This document shows, in pieces, positions 16,367 to 24,504 of a stretch of DNA of 48,642 nt. The notes beneath the pieces are model-generated. The model saw only the letters and a program-made list of their open reading frames with translations, was not told where the DNA came from and did not search any database. The DNA lies in the NCBI RefSeq assembly GCF_900169275.1, contig NZ_FXZC01000011.1, forward strand, positions 1 to 48,642. Direction: 5' to 3'. This stretch comes from Brevibacterium casei CIP 102111 (GTDB taxonomy: Bacteria; Actinomycetota; Actinomycetes; Actinomycetales; Brevibacteriaceae). The position numbers and the translations under genes were made by a program. Position 1 is the first letter of the stretch. Each line of letters starts with the position of its first letter.

Positions 16367-16855
16367 GTGGCCAGACAACCGCGGTCGGGGTGTGCGATCA
16401 ATGCCGCCGTCGAGGTGCTCGGCGACGCGTGGAGCCTCATCGTCCTCCGCGACATCGTCTTCGGCGATCGGCGGCACTTCCGCGAGCTGCTCACGCAGAA
16501 CAATGAGGGCATCGCCTCGAATATCCTCGCCGACCGGCTCCGGCGCCTCGTCGCCGAAGGGCTGCTCACCCGCGGCGATGCTCCTCGCGGGCAGCGCGTC
16601 ACCTACACCCTCACCGAGGCGGGGATCCAGACCGTGCCCGTCATGGTGGCCCTCGGCGCGTGGGGGATGAGCCACAGGGAGACGAGCCCCGAGCTGACGA
16701 TCCGCGCGCGCATCCTCGCAGACTCGCCCGACCTCGTCGCCGACCTCATCGACGAGCTGCGCGAGGTCCATCTCGGCACGCCGCGCCCTGATCCGGCGCG
16801 GCCGCGTGCCTCCGAGGTCCTCCGGCGTGCCTTCGTGTCCGCTGTGGGGGAGTGA
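16367..16855 (+). CDS. HxlR family transcriptional regulator
   Basis: A 162-residue winged-helix regulator. The N-terminal GCAINAAVEVLGDAWSLIVLRDIVFGDRRHFRELL and GIASNILADRLRRLVAEGLLTR are the HxlR signature; Cys9 is at the position used for redox or electrophile sensing in YodB/HypR proteins. I chose the GTG at 16367 because GGGAGGG lies just upstream; an earlier GTG at 16343 falls inside the operator. It is divergent from the DHFR-like reductase, a classic arrangement for quinone or aldehyde response. Confidence 0.9.
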   Translation: MARQPRSGCAINAAVEVLGDAWSLIVLRDIVFGDRRHFRELLTQNNEGIASNILADRLRRLVAEGLLTRGDAPRGQRVTYTLTEAGIQTVPVMVALGAWGMSHRETSPELTIRARILADSPDLVADLIDELREVHLGTPRPDPARPRASEVLRRAFVSAVGE

Positions 16856-16864
16856 GGCGGAGGC

Positions 16865-17773
16865 TCAGACCGACTCGCTGCCCCGCCGGTCCTCGACCTC
16901 TCGCTTCCACGGCAGGTCCGCGCCCGCACGGCTGACCGTGATCGCGGCAAGCCCCACCGCGTTCTCGCCGAGGCGGGTGAGCTCCTCGCGGTCGAGTTCG
17001 GCCGGCGCGCCCGTCGCCCTGCAGAGATCGTGGAGGAGGGAGACCATGAATGTGTCCCCGGCCCCGATCGTGTCGACGACGTCGGCCCGCCGCGCGGGGA
17101 CGTGCACCGTCGCCGAGGCGGTCGCGAGGATCGCCTCGTCCCCGCCGCGGGTGAGGGCGACGAGTCCCGCCCCGAGGTCGAGGATGTGTGCGATCCTCTC
17201 CTCGTGGGTGCGGTCCGGGTAGAGCCATTCGGCGTCGACGTCGCTGAGCTTGACGACATCGACTCTGGCGGCGAGTTCCTCGAATCGGGGCAGGGCCGCT
17301 GCCCGGTCGCCGATGATGGAGGGGCGGATGTTCGGGTCGAAGGTGATCAGCGCCGTCTCGTCCCCGCGGTCGTCGAGGAGGCTGTCGATCGTTGCGGCGC
17401 CCGGCTGGAGGAAGGCTGCGATCGACCCGATGTGGACGGCGTCCCAGGCCCCGCCGGTGATCGGCGAGGGGTCGGGTGCCCAGCGCAGATGGAAATCGTA
17501 CTCGGCTGAGCCGTCGGCCGAGAGCACGGCCCGTGCCGTCGACGTCGCCCCGCGTGGAGTGGCGTGGACCGTGACGTTCGAGGCGCGCAGGTGCGCGAGG
17601 ACGAAGCCGCCGTGGAAGTCGTCCCCGACGTCGGTGAGCAGGGCGACCTCGTCGCCGAGGCGGCCGAGGCCGAGGGCGACGTTCGCCGGCGCCCCTCCCG
17701 GGGCGTACCGGTCGGCGGCATCCGGGGTGGTGACGATGTCGATGAGGGCTTCGCCGATGACGAGGATGGTCAT
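16865..17773 (-). CDS. PfkB family sugar kinase (fructokinase-like)
   Basis: A 302-residue ribokinase/PfkB kinase. ILVIGEALIDIV and the substrate loop PGGAPANVALGLGRLG are at the N-terminus; the C-terminal VVDTIGAGDTFMVSLL holds the anion hole and catalytic Asp. The GGAPAN..LGRLG form is closest to fructokinases. The ATG at 17773 follows GAGGAG directly. The frame stays open to an ATG at 17914, which would add an Ala-Pro-rich leader made from a tandem repeat, but no ribosome site precedes it. It ends 9 bases from the convergent HxlR gene. No sugar transporter is adjacent. Confidence 0.88.
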   Translation of the reverse strand: MTILVIGEALIDIVTTPDAADRYAPGGAPANVALGLGRLGDEVALLTDVGDDFHGGFVLAHLRASNVTVHATPRGATSTARAVLSADGSAEYDFHLRWAPDPSPITGGAWDAVHIGSIAAFLQPGAATIDSLLDDRGDETALITFDPNIRPSIIGDRAAALPRFEELAARVDVVKLSDVDAEWLYPDRTHEERIAHILDLGAGLVALTRGGDEAILATASATVHVPARRADVVDTIGAGDTFMVSLLHDLCRATGAPAELDREELTRLGENAVGLAAITVSRAGADLPWKREVEDRRGSESV

Positions 17774-17842
17774 CTCCTCAGTGTATGGAGCGGCGGTGGT
17801 CGTCGACGCCGGTTCCTCAGATCGCGCGGGGACCGCGCCCGA

Positions 17843-17890
17843 TGCGCTGTCCGGGGCAGCGGCCGGTGCGCTGTCCGGGGCAGCGGCCGG
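17843..17890. repeat. Two perfect 24-bp tandem copies
   Basis: A 24-bp unit starting TGCGCTGTCCGG and ending CAGCGGCCGG occurs twice head to tail upstream of the PfkB gene, with the first bases of a third copy. Both copies keep the PfkB frame open (Ala-Pro-Asp-Ser rich). Confidence 0.85.
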
Positions 17891-17999
17891 TGCGGGCGGC
17901 TCGAGCAATCGCATACGGGGGAAGGAGAATCGGACGCGACTCGAAACTCCCTGAGACCTGAATCTCTCTCATGTCAGTGCCGGATGGCAACGTGAGGTC

Positions 18000-18773
18000 A
18001 TGGACAACATCACGGAGAACCCAGAGATCAGGCAACACTACGACGACGATTCAGAGTCTCGGTTCAACCCCCTGCCGGGGGAATGCGTCGTCTGCTTCGT
18101 CCATCGACAGCTCGGAGAGTTCGGGTGCGACGATACCCATCGCTTCGCCGAGCGCTTCCGGGAGCAGACGGCACCGAGGGCCACCGCACTGATCCCGCGA
18201 CTGCGGGGAATGGGAGCAGAGCACTGCGACTGTCAATTGTTCCGCGAAGTCTTCACTTTCGCGCCACGGCCGCTGCTGGCTCGGGGCATCTTCGCCGCGA
18301 ACATCGGCGGCCGGTTGGATGCCGATGAGCTGACCGACATCGGAGTGTTCGCTGACCCGAGAGGGGATGGACGCGGCATCGGATACAGCCACGTGAAGAC
18401 GGGCCGAACCGTCGATCAGTTCGTCTGGTCGGACCGGCGTGCGTACATCGACACCGCTGGGTACGACGACGGAGTCGGATTCCCCGGCATGGACGGTGAC
18501 GCCGGATACGCCGACATCGGCGGTTTCGCGGAGGACGAATACCCGTTCGGGCGTGGACGAGTCGACGCCCCGACACCGGCAGCGATCTATCTCTGCTGCC
18601 AATATGTTCGGCGAGGCTCCACCCAGCCGTGCGGAAACTGGCAGCGGGGCAAGCGACCTCCACGCTGGACCACACCGACTGGACCGGGCTGGGGAGCGGA
18701 GTCGTGGAACCCCGAGCCTCCGGGATGGTACACGGAGCCACCGGAGGAACCCGGCGTCCGCGCTCCGTTCTGA
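18000..18773 (+). CDS. DUF2695 domain protein with long C-terminal extension
   Basis: Residues about 22-88 (NPLPGECVVCFVHRQLGEFGCDDTHRFAERFREQTAPRATALIPRLRGMGAEHCDCQLFREVF) match DUF2695, a small actinobacterial domain with paired cysteines (CVVC, GC, CDC) that may bind metal. Most such proteins are near 100 residues; this one is 257. The extra 170 residues include FVWSDRRAYIDTAGYDD and a Trp/Pro-rich tail (PPRWTTPTGPGWG...) that I do not recognise. A fusion or an independent domain are both possible. The ribosome site is weak (GAGG close to the ATG). Confidence 0.7.
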   Translation: MDNITENPEIRQHYDDDSESRFNPLPGECVVCFVHRQLGEFGCDDTHRFAERFREQTAPRATALIPRLRGMGAEHCDCQLFREVFTFAPRPLLARGIFAANIGGRLDADELTDIGVFADPRGDGRGIGYSHVKTGRTVDQFVWSDRRAYIDTAGYDDGVGFPGMDGDAGYADIGGFAEDEYPFGRGRVDAPTPAAIYLCCQYVRRGSTQPCGNWQRGKRPPRWTTPTGPGWGAESWNPEPPGWYTEPPEEPGVRAPF

Positions 18774-18811
18774 GAAGCCAGTGCCTTTGAGCGGTCCGGC
18801 AGAATGGACGC

Positions 18812-19912
18812 ATGATACTGCCGCTCTTCCTCGACTGTGACCCCGGCATCGACGATGCAATCGCCCTCGGCTACCTGCTCTGTCAGGACGACATCGATGT
18901 CGTCGGCATCGCCGCCTCGGGCGGGAACGTTCCCACCGCGCAGGTCGTCGAGAACACGCGGAGATGGCTCACGCTCGCCGGACGCGACGACATCCCCGTC
19001 CACGCGGGCGATGCCCTGCCGCTGGCTCGCCAGAGATCAGCGGCCACACAGATTCCATCCGGATCGGCGGTGGGGGAGCCCGACACCGCCGACATCGAGT
19101 ACGCGGACCTCACCCACGGCCAGACCGGTGCCGGGTACGCCACTCTGCCGGAACCGACGGTGCCATTAAGCGCCACCTCCGCGGCGCAGGCCTGGGTCGA
19201 TGCCGCGCGGGCCCACCCCGGGCGGCTCATCGGCGTCGTCATCGGCCCCTCGACGAACCTCGCGCTCGCCCTCGCGATCGAACCCCGCCTGCCTCACCTT
19301 CTTCGGCGCCTGTTCATCATGGGCGGGGCCTTCAACTACCGCGGCAACACGCACCCGACGACCGAATGGAACGTCACCTTCGACCCCGAAGCGCTGGCGA
19401 CAGTCCTCGCCTCGTTCGACCGTGCCCGCAGCGAGGACCCCGACCTGGCGCTGCCCGTCATCGCCCCGATCGAAGCGACCGAAGCCGTGGCGATGACCCC
19501 CGAGCGCCTCGCCGGCATCCTCGACACCGATGCCGACCCGATCTGGCAGGCGTGGCTGGAGCAGATGAGCGAGGCTCTGCGGTTCTACTTCGAATTCCAC
19601 GACTGGGACGGACTCGGCTACCTCGCCCATATCCACGACCCCTTCGTCCTCGCGTGCGCCCTCGCGTGGGCACGCACCCCCGACCAGCCGGCAGACAACC
19701 TGCCCTGGGCCACGACAGCGACGGCGCCGGTCGACGTCGAACTCACCGGTACACTCACACGAGGCGAAACCGTCGCCGATTGGCTGGGGCGGTGGGGGAG
19801 GGACCCGAACGTCGAGATCATCCGCACGATCGATGCCGACGCCTTCCTCGACCACCTCGGCGCCACCCTCAAGGAAGGACCGCACCATGATCGACCACAG
19901 CCCAACACGTAG
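18812..19912 (+). CDS. Inosine-uridine-type nucleoside hydrolase
   Basis: A 366-residue nucleoside hydrolase. LFLDCDPGIDDAIAL carries the calcium-binding D-x-D-x-x-x-D-D cluster (Asp8, 10, 14, 15). LIGVVIGPSTNLALAL and LFIMGGAF...TEWNVTFDPEA are the other signatures, and HIHDPFVLA supplies the late catalytic His-Asp pair. It splits ribonucleosides into base and ribose. CAGAAT ends 6 bases before the ATG, so the transcript may be leaderless. The gene overlaps the ECF S subunit by 26 bases and heads the transporter operon, so its substrate is probably what the transporter brings in. Confidence 0.93.
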   Translation: MILPLFLDCDPGIDDAIALGYLLCQDDIDVVGIAASGGNVPTAQVVENTRRWLTLAGRDDIPVHAGDALPLARQRSAATQIPSGSAVGEPDTADIEYADLTHGQTGAGYATLPEPTVPLSATSAAQAWVDAARAHPGRLIGVVIGPSTNLALALAIEPRLPHLLRRLFIMGGAFNYRGNTHPTTEWNVTFDPEALATVLASFDRARSEDPDLALPVIAPIEATEAVAMTPERLAGILDTDADPIWQAWLEQMSEALRFYFEFHDWDGLGYLAHIHDPFVLACALAWARTPDQPADNLPWATTATAPVDVELTGTLTRGETVADWLGRWGRDPNVEIIRTIDADAFLDHLGATLKEGPHHDRPQPNT

Positions 19913-20738
19913 CCTCTCTGGGCAGGGGCCAGCCGCACCGACTGGTCCCGGACAAACCCGCATCCCCGCACTCGCGCTCACCCTCACGCTCCTCGGCACG
20001 CTCGTCATCGTCACGACCTACCTCGCCGTTCTCCTCACCCAGCCTGCGAACCTCGGCATCGATCTCGGCCACACCACTCTGTGGGTCATGGTCGGCTACC
20101 TCGTCGGCGGCGGCCTCCTCGCGGCAGGCACCCTGCCGCTCATTCCCCGCAGCACCCTCGCACTCATCCCCGTCGCGATCGCCCTCAACATCGTCATCGG
20201 CCAGATCGTCGGCACGATGACCACGATCCCGCTCTACCTCGACTCCATCGGCACCGTGATGATCGGCGTCCTCGCCGGTCCTGCCGCAGGGGCCTTCACC
20301 GGAATCCTCTCGAACCTCATCTGGGGAGTCACCCTCAACCCCAGCGTCATCGCCTTCACCACCGGAGCCGCCTTCATCGGTGCCGCCGCCGGATGGGCCG
20401 CCCGGCTCGGCGCCTTCCGCACTCCATGGTTCGCCGTCCTGGCCGGAGCGATCGCCGGTGTGCCCACCGCGGCCCTCGCCGCCCCGGTCGCCGCCTACGT
20501 CTTCGGCGGCGGACTCGGGACGGGCACGGGGAGCGTCGTCGCCATCCTCCAGGCCACGGGCCAGGAGATGCTCGCCGCGACCATCGCCCAGAGCCTCTTC
20601 TCCGATGTGCTCGACAAGGCGATCATCTTCGCTCTCGCCTACGTCATCGTCCGTTCCCTGCCCAGGCGGATCCTCGACCGCTATCCCTTCACCGGCCACA
20701 GCCTCTCACGCCGTGCCCGCGCCGCTGACCAGCGCTGA
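19887..20738 (+). CDS. ECF transporter S (substrate-binding) subunit
   Basis: A 283-residue membrane protein with six or more hydrophobic segments. TTIPLYLDSIGTVMIGVLAGPAAGAFTGILSNLIWGVTLNP is the characteristic block of ECF S components in this family; VFGGGLGTGTG and SLFSDVLDKAIIFALAYVIVRSLPRRI close it. AAGGAAGGA precedes the ATG, which lies inside the end of the nucleoside hydrolase gene. The substrate specificity cannot be read directly; the operon argues for a nucleoside or nucleobase. Confidence 0.85.
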   Translation: MIDHSPTRSLSGQGPAAPTGPGQTRIPALALTLTLLGTLVIVTTYLAVLLTQPANLGIDLGHTTLWVMVGYLVGGGLLAAGTLPLIPRSTLALIPVAIALNIVIGQIVGTMTTIPLYLDSIGTVMIGVLAGPAAGAFTGILSNLIWGVTLNPSVIAFTTGAAFIGAAAGWAARLGAFRTPWFAVLAGAIAGVPTAALAAPVAAYVFGGGLGTGTGSVVAILQATGQEMLAATIAQSLFSDVLDKAIIFALAYVIVRSLPRRILDRYPFTGHSLSRRARAADQR

Positions 20739-21551
20739 ATGAGCTCGTCGGCTCTGACTGAGACGGGATCCCGGCGCCTGCACCCGGCCACCGAGATCAT
20801 CGTCCTCGGATGCGCGCTCGTGCTCGTGTTCGGGATTCCGTCCCCGGTCATCCCGCTCATCGTCCTCGTCGGGTCCGCTGTCGCGGCAGTGGCCTCGCCG
20901 ACCGTGAAAGTCACGACGTGGGCGGCGACTGTCGCCGCCCTGTGCGTGCCGATGCTCATCGTCGTCGGCCTCGTCCAGGGCCTGTTCTACCCCGGCGCCG
21001 AGGTCCATGTGCTCTGGCAGGCCGGACCCGTGCGGTTGAGTGTCGAAGGGCTCGCGATCGCCGTCCAACTCTGGCTGCGGGTGACGGCGCTTGTCGCCCT
21101 GTGCGCGGTCATCGGCCTCGGCAGCGATGCGGCGAGACTCTTCGACGGTCTCATCGCCCTGGGCCTGCCGGCGTCGATCGCCTACGTGTGCGCGTCCTCG
21201 CTCAACCTCATCCCTCTCGTTCGTGGCCGGGTCCGAACGGTCCTCGACGCCCGCGCTGCCCGCGGCTGGGCTGTCGACCGCTGGTCCGTGCGCGTCCGCC
21301 TGCTGCCCGGCATCGTCACCGGACTGTTCACGTCCCTCCTCGTCACCGTCGACCAACGACACGAGGTCCTCGACCAGCGCGGATTCGCGGCCTCCGACCA
21401 TTCCGTGTCCCTCCAGGACCATTCGGACAGTCATTGGCAACGCCTCCTTCGCCGAGGCGGTCCCGTCCTCACGCTCATCCTCATCGTCCTCTCCGTGATC
21501 GGTCTGCTTCCCCTTCCAGGTGCCGAAGAGATGCTCGGAGGACTGCGATGA
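20739..21551 (+). CDS. ecfT: ECF transporter T subunit
   Basis: A 270-residue transmembrane coupling protein. Five membrane segments are visible, and the cytoplasmic VRTVLDARAARGWAVDRWSVRVRLLPGIVTGLFTSLL contains the Ala-Arg-Gly coupling motif that docks into the ATPase groove, while a second ARG-like motif is replaced by LDQRGF. It begins immediately after the S subunit stop codon and overlaps the ATPase gene by 4 bases (ATGA). Confidence 0.9.
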   Translation: MSSSALTETGSRRLHPATEIIVLGCALVLVFGIPSPVIPLIVLVGSAVAAVASPTVKVTTWAATVAALCVPMLIVVGLVQGLFYPGAEVHVLWQAGPVRLSVEGLAIAVQLWLRVTALVALCAVIGLGSDAARLFDGLIALGLPASIAYVCASSLNLIPLVRGRVRTVLDARAARGWAVDRWSVRVRLLPGIVTGLFTSLLVTVDQRHEVLDQRGFAASDHSVSLQDHSDSHWQRLLRRGGPVLTLILIVLSVIGLLPLPGAEEMLGGLR

Positions 21552-23083
21552 ACGTGCTCGACCTCAGCGGAGTCGACGTCACCTGCCGCGGCGTCGACCG
21601 TCCGGTCCTGGCAGGTCTCGACCTGCGCCTCGGCCCCGGTGAGATGCATGCGGTGCTCGGCCCACAGAACTCCGGAACGTCGACACTGTGTCGGTTGGCC
21701 GTCGGGCTGCTCGCCGACCGGGGCACGGTCCACGGTGAGGCACGCGCCGTCGAAGACGCCGTCATGCTCGGCGACGACCCCGAGGCGCAGCTGAGCGGGA
21801 TGGCCAGCCGGGTCGGGGACGAGGTCCAACTGCCGAGCCGCCTGCGCGGACGTGACCCGGCGACAGCACGGGCTGCCGCGCAACGGGCACTGGTGTCGCT
21901 CGGTGTCGGCGCGCTGTGGGACCGTCGACTCGAGACGCTCTCTGGAGGGCAGCGACAGCTCGTCGCCCTGGCCGGTCTTCTCGCCCTGGAACCGGCGCTC
22001 CTCGTCCTCGACCAGCCGGGGCTCTCCCTCGACCCCATGATGCGGGCCGGTCTCGTCTCGGCGCTGGAGGACCATCGCGCCAGCGGCGGCACCGTGCTTG
22101 TCACCGGCCACCAGTTCGACGAGGTGGTCGCCGCCTGCAAGGCGATCAGCCTCCTCAGCAACGGACGCATCGCAGCGACGCTCGAGCCGACAGAAGTGAC
22201 CCCGCATGCGCTGGCTTCTCACGGCGTCTGGAGCGCTCTCCCCACGATCACACCAGCTGGTGGGTCGACGAATCCAGAGCGGGTCGAGCCGGAGCCGGCT
22301 GGGTCCGCGCAGGCGAAGCCATGGCCGAATGAGACAGATACGGCAGAGGCAGTACCGGTGGAACCGGGAGCGACCATCCGGCCTGTGCTCTCGGTCAGCG
22401 GACTCCGGGTCGAGCGCAGAGGCGGTTCGGTGCTCGACGGTCTCGACTTCGACCTCCATCCCGGAGAGTTCGTCGCCCTCATGGGCGCCAACGGCGCAGG
22501 CAAGTCGACGATGCTCAGGGCGCTGCTCGGTCTGCTCGAACCCGGGGCAGCGGTCACGGGCGCGATGACGGAGCACCACTTCGGCGAGGACATCGCGCTC
22601 ACGGAACTGCCGACGCATATGAGGGCCGCCCATCTCGGGTGGGTCGGCCAGGACCCGGGAGCCCAGCTGTCGGGTGCCACCGTGCGCGATGAACTTCTGC
22701 GAGCGGCTCCGCTGCCACCGCACCGACGCCGCGACCGGGAGGCGGTGCGCAGGCAACGGGAGGAGGCGGTCGCCTCGGCGCTGGAGTCCACCGGACTCGC
22801 CGGCGTTGCCGGGACCCACCCCTTCGACCTGGGGACTGCCCGACGCAAGGACGTCGTCATTGCGTCATTGCTCGTCACGGCCCCGCCGATCCTTCTCCTC
22901 GACGAGCCCACCCAGGGCAGGGATGATGGGGACATGAGCAGGCTCACCGGTCTCATCGCGGGCTTCCTTCGTGGGGGAGGCGCTGTGCTGGCTGCGACCC
23001 ACGACGAACGGTGGGCGGGAACGGCGCACCGGGTCGTACGCCTCGAAGCGGGCAGACTCACCGAGCGGCGAAACCGGCCATGA
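21548..23083 (+). CDS. Fused double ECF ATPase with one degenerate site
   Basis: A 511-residue fusion of two ABC ATPase domains (about 1-215 and 280-505, joined by an Ala/Pro/Glu linker), taking the place of separate EcfA and EcfA'. Domain 1 has lost key residues: Walker A reads GPQNSGTST (Lys44 replaced by Thr), the Q-loop Gln is Asp76, and the Walker B Glu is Gln156; but its LSGGQ (131-135) and His188 are intact. Domain 2 is the mirror image: Walker A GANGAGKST (Lys319), Gln368, Asp452-Glu453 and His485 are intact, while its signature reads LGTAR (428-432). So one composite site is fully canonical and the other dead on both faces. It powers the S/T subunits upstream. Confidence 0.92.
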   Translation: MNVLDLSGVDVTCRGVDRPVLAGLDLRLGPGEMHAVLGPQNSGTSTLCRLAVGLLADRGTVHGEARAVEDAVMLGDDPEAQLSGMASRVGDEVQLPSRLRGRDPATARAAAQRALVSLGVGALWDRRLETLSGGQRQLVALAGLLALEPALLVLDQPGLSLDPMMRAGLVSALEDHRASGGTVLVTGHQFDEVVAACKAISLLSNGRIAATLEPTEVTPHALASHGVWSALPTITPAGGSTNPERVEPEPAGSAQAKPWPNETDTAEAVPVEPGATIRPVLSVSGLRVERRGGSVLDGLDFDLHPGEFVALMGANGAGKSTMLRALLGLLEPGAAVTGAMTEHHFGEDIALTELPTHMRAAHLGWVGQDPGAQLSGATVRDELLRAAPLPPHRRRDREAVRRQREEAVASALESTGLAGVAGTHPFDLGTARRKDVVIASLLVTAPPILLLDEPTQGRDDGDMSRLTGLIAGFLRGGGAVLAATHDERWAGTAHRVVRLEAGRLTERRNRP

Positions 23084-23099
23084 GCATGGTGGTTCCGCT

Positions 23100-23570
23100 G
23101 TGAGAGCACGAGGTCCCGTGACACTCTTCGCGGCGTGGGCGATCCACGACCTCGAAGAGCTCATCGCGTTACCCGTGACGACCTCCCGCTTGGCCGAGGA
23201 GCCGGGAGCGGATTGGCTGCGCATCTCCGCACGGCAGTCGGCGGTGGCGATCGGGCTCATGGGCGCCGTCGTCGCGACCGCGTGTGTGCGGGGCGCGGTG
23301 ACGAACGGGCGTTCGCGCTTCTATCGCCGAACGCTCGCCGGGCTCGACCTCCACGTGTGGTCGCATGTGGCGGCCTCGGTGGTGCTGAGGCGGTACACGG
23401 CGGGGGTCCTCACCGCGGTCCCCTTCATGCTTCCCGGGGCACGGTTCGCCGAGCGCGAGCTGGCAGCGACCGGTCACGCCCTCTCCCACGCCGAAAGGGC
23501 GGTGGGGGCACCGATGATGGTGGTCGCGGCGCTCGCCTGCCATGGTGTGGCGAGAGCCTGGGTTCAGTAG
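23100..23570 (+). CDS. HXXEE domain membrane protein
   Basis: A 156-residue protein starting with GTG. FAAWAIHDLEELIALP is the HXXEE domain signature (His-x-x-Glu-Glu inside a first hydrophobic helix). Three or four hydrophobic segments follow, including GVLTAVPFMLPGARFAER and APMMVVAALACHGVARA. The family is of unknown function, with the His/Glu cluster suggesting metal binding in the membrane. A second GTG at 23118 has GAGG 4 bases upstream and could be the true start. It is the last gene of the nucleoside operon, 17 bases after the ATPase, and its end overlaps the convergent YrhK gene. Confidence 0.7.
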   Translation: MRARGPVTLFAAWAIHDLEELIALPVTTSRLAEEPGADWLRISARQSAVAIGLMGAVVATACVRGAVTNGRSRFYRRTLAGLDLHVWSHVAASVVLRRYTAGVLTAVPFMLPGARFAERELAATGHALSHAERAVGAPMMVVAALACHGVARAWVQ

Positions 23571-23854
23571 TCGAACGACGAGTCGGTGGCGAGCGAGCCG
23601 GGGCCGCGGTACTTCTGCAGGTGGATGTGACGGGCGAAGCGGATGACCGGGCGGATGAGCATCTCGATGCTGCCGAGGACGAAGAGGCATGTGCCGGCGA
23701 ACATGAGCTCGTCGGAGAAGAACATGAAGCTGCCGATGAGGAACCAGAGGCCGATGAGCACGTCGTTGGTGATGCTGAGCATCTGGTAGCGCTGACGGAT
23801 GACGATCTCGTCGTGTCCGATGTGCATGGTCAGTTCACGGTCCTGCGTGTGCAC
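23564..23854 (-). CDS. YrhK-like small membrane protein
   Basis: A 96-residue protein with two membrane helices: RYQMLSITNDVLIGLWFLIGSFMFFSDELMFAGTCLFVLGSIEMLIRPVIRFARHIHLQKYRG matches the YrhK domain closely along its whole length. The role is unknown. The GTG start at 23854 has GGAGG 5 bases upstream. It is a single gene, convergent with the HXXEE gene. Confidence 0.85.
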   Translation of the reverse strand: MHTQDRELTMHIGHDEIVIRQRYQMLSITNDVLIGLWFLIGSFMFFSDELMFAGTCLFVLGSIEMLIRPVIRFARHIHLQKYRGPGSLATDSSFDY

Positions 23855-23997
23855 GCATTCCTCCAGTCAGTCGATGGCGACGGCCTCTGCGATGGTACGC
23901 AGAAGCAAGTGGAGTTGGCCATCCGCCGAGGTGGTGGTCCTGACGAGCGGATGCCCCCCCGCACCCGTGTCAGGGTCGTCGTCTAGCCTCGGAGGTG

Positions 23998-24033
23998 ATG
24001 GCACGCGAGAGGCGTGCCGCCCGATCTCGATGA
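23998..24033 (+). CDS. Possible leader peptide MARERRAARSR
   Basis: An ATG with GGAGG 2 bases upstream opens an 11-residue frame with five arginines, ending 9 bases before the VOC gene. A stem GGCACGC-GAGAG-GCGTGCC (24000-24018) overlaps it, and TAGCCT (23984-23989) is a plausible -10. The layout resembles a translational attenuator, but could be chance. Confidence 0.3.
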   Translation: MARERRAARSR

Positions 24034-24042
24034 GGAGAGACG

Positions 24043-24504
24043 ATGAGCCGTTCCGTGCAGATCACCGTCGACAGCCATGATCCGATCCTGCTCGCCCGGT
24101 TCTGGGCCGAGGTGCTCGGGTACGTCATTCCCGGCCCGCCCGGAGTCACCCTTGCCGACGGCGATGATCCCTTCGCCGCGTGGAAGACCTTCCTCGACTC
24201 ACTCGGCGTGGAGATGCGACCCGAAGACATGCGCGCGGCGATCGAGGATCCCGCCGGGCGCGGACCGCGCGTCTTCTTCCAGACGGTGCCCGAGGACAAG
24301 ACGGTGAAGAACCGCGTCCACCTCGATGTCCGTGCCGCTCCGGGACTCCAGGGCAGCGAGCGGATGGAAGCGCTCGAAGCCGAATGCGCTCGCCTCGAGC
24401 GACTCGGTGCGACTCGGCTCGAGCGGTTCGACCCGGCCCCGCCGATGGAGACCGGCTTCATCGTCATGGCCGACCCCGAAGGCAATGAGTTCTGCCTTGA
24501 CTGA
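24043..24504 (+). CDS. VOC/glyoxalase-like domain protein
   Basis: A 153-residue protein of the glyoxalase/bleomycin-resistance (VOC) superfamily. SVQITVDSHDPILLARFWAEVLGYVI is the first beta-alpha-beta module, RVHLDVRA carries the central metal-position His, and ETGFIVMADPEGNEFCLD is the standard end with the Glu ligand. The long charged insertion (PEDMRAAIEDPAGRGPRVFFQTVPEDKTVKN) is common in actinobacterial members. ATG with GAGGAG upstream. Substrate unknown. Confidence 0.88.
   Translation: MSRSVQITVDSHDPILLARFWAEVLGYVIPGPPGVTLADGDDPFAAWKTFLDSLGVEMRPEDMRAAIEDPAGRGPRVFFQTVPEDKTVKNRVHLDVRAAPGLQGSERMEALEAECARLERLGATRLERFDPAPPMETGFIVMADPEGNEFCLD

Noticed and set aside
20810..21547. A long upstream extension of the ECF ATPase frame
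   Set aside because: It is out of frame through ecfT and shows Arg-rich shadow composition; the ATGA overlap at 21548 is the natural start.
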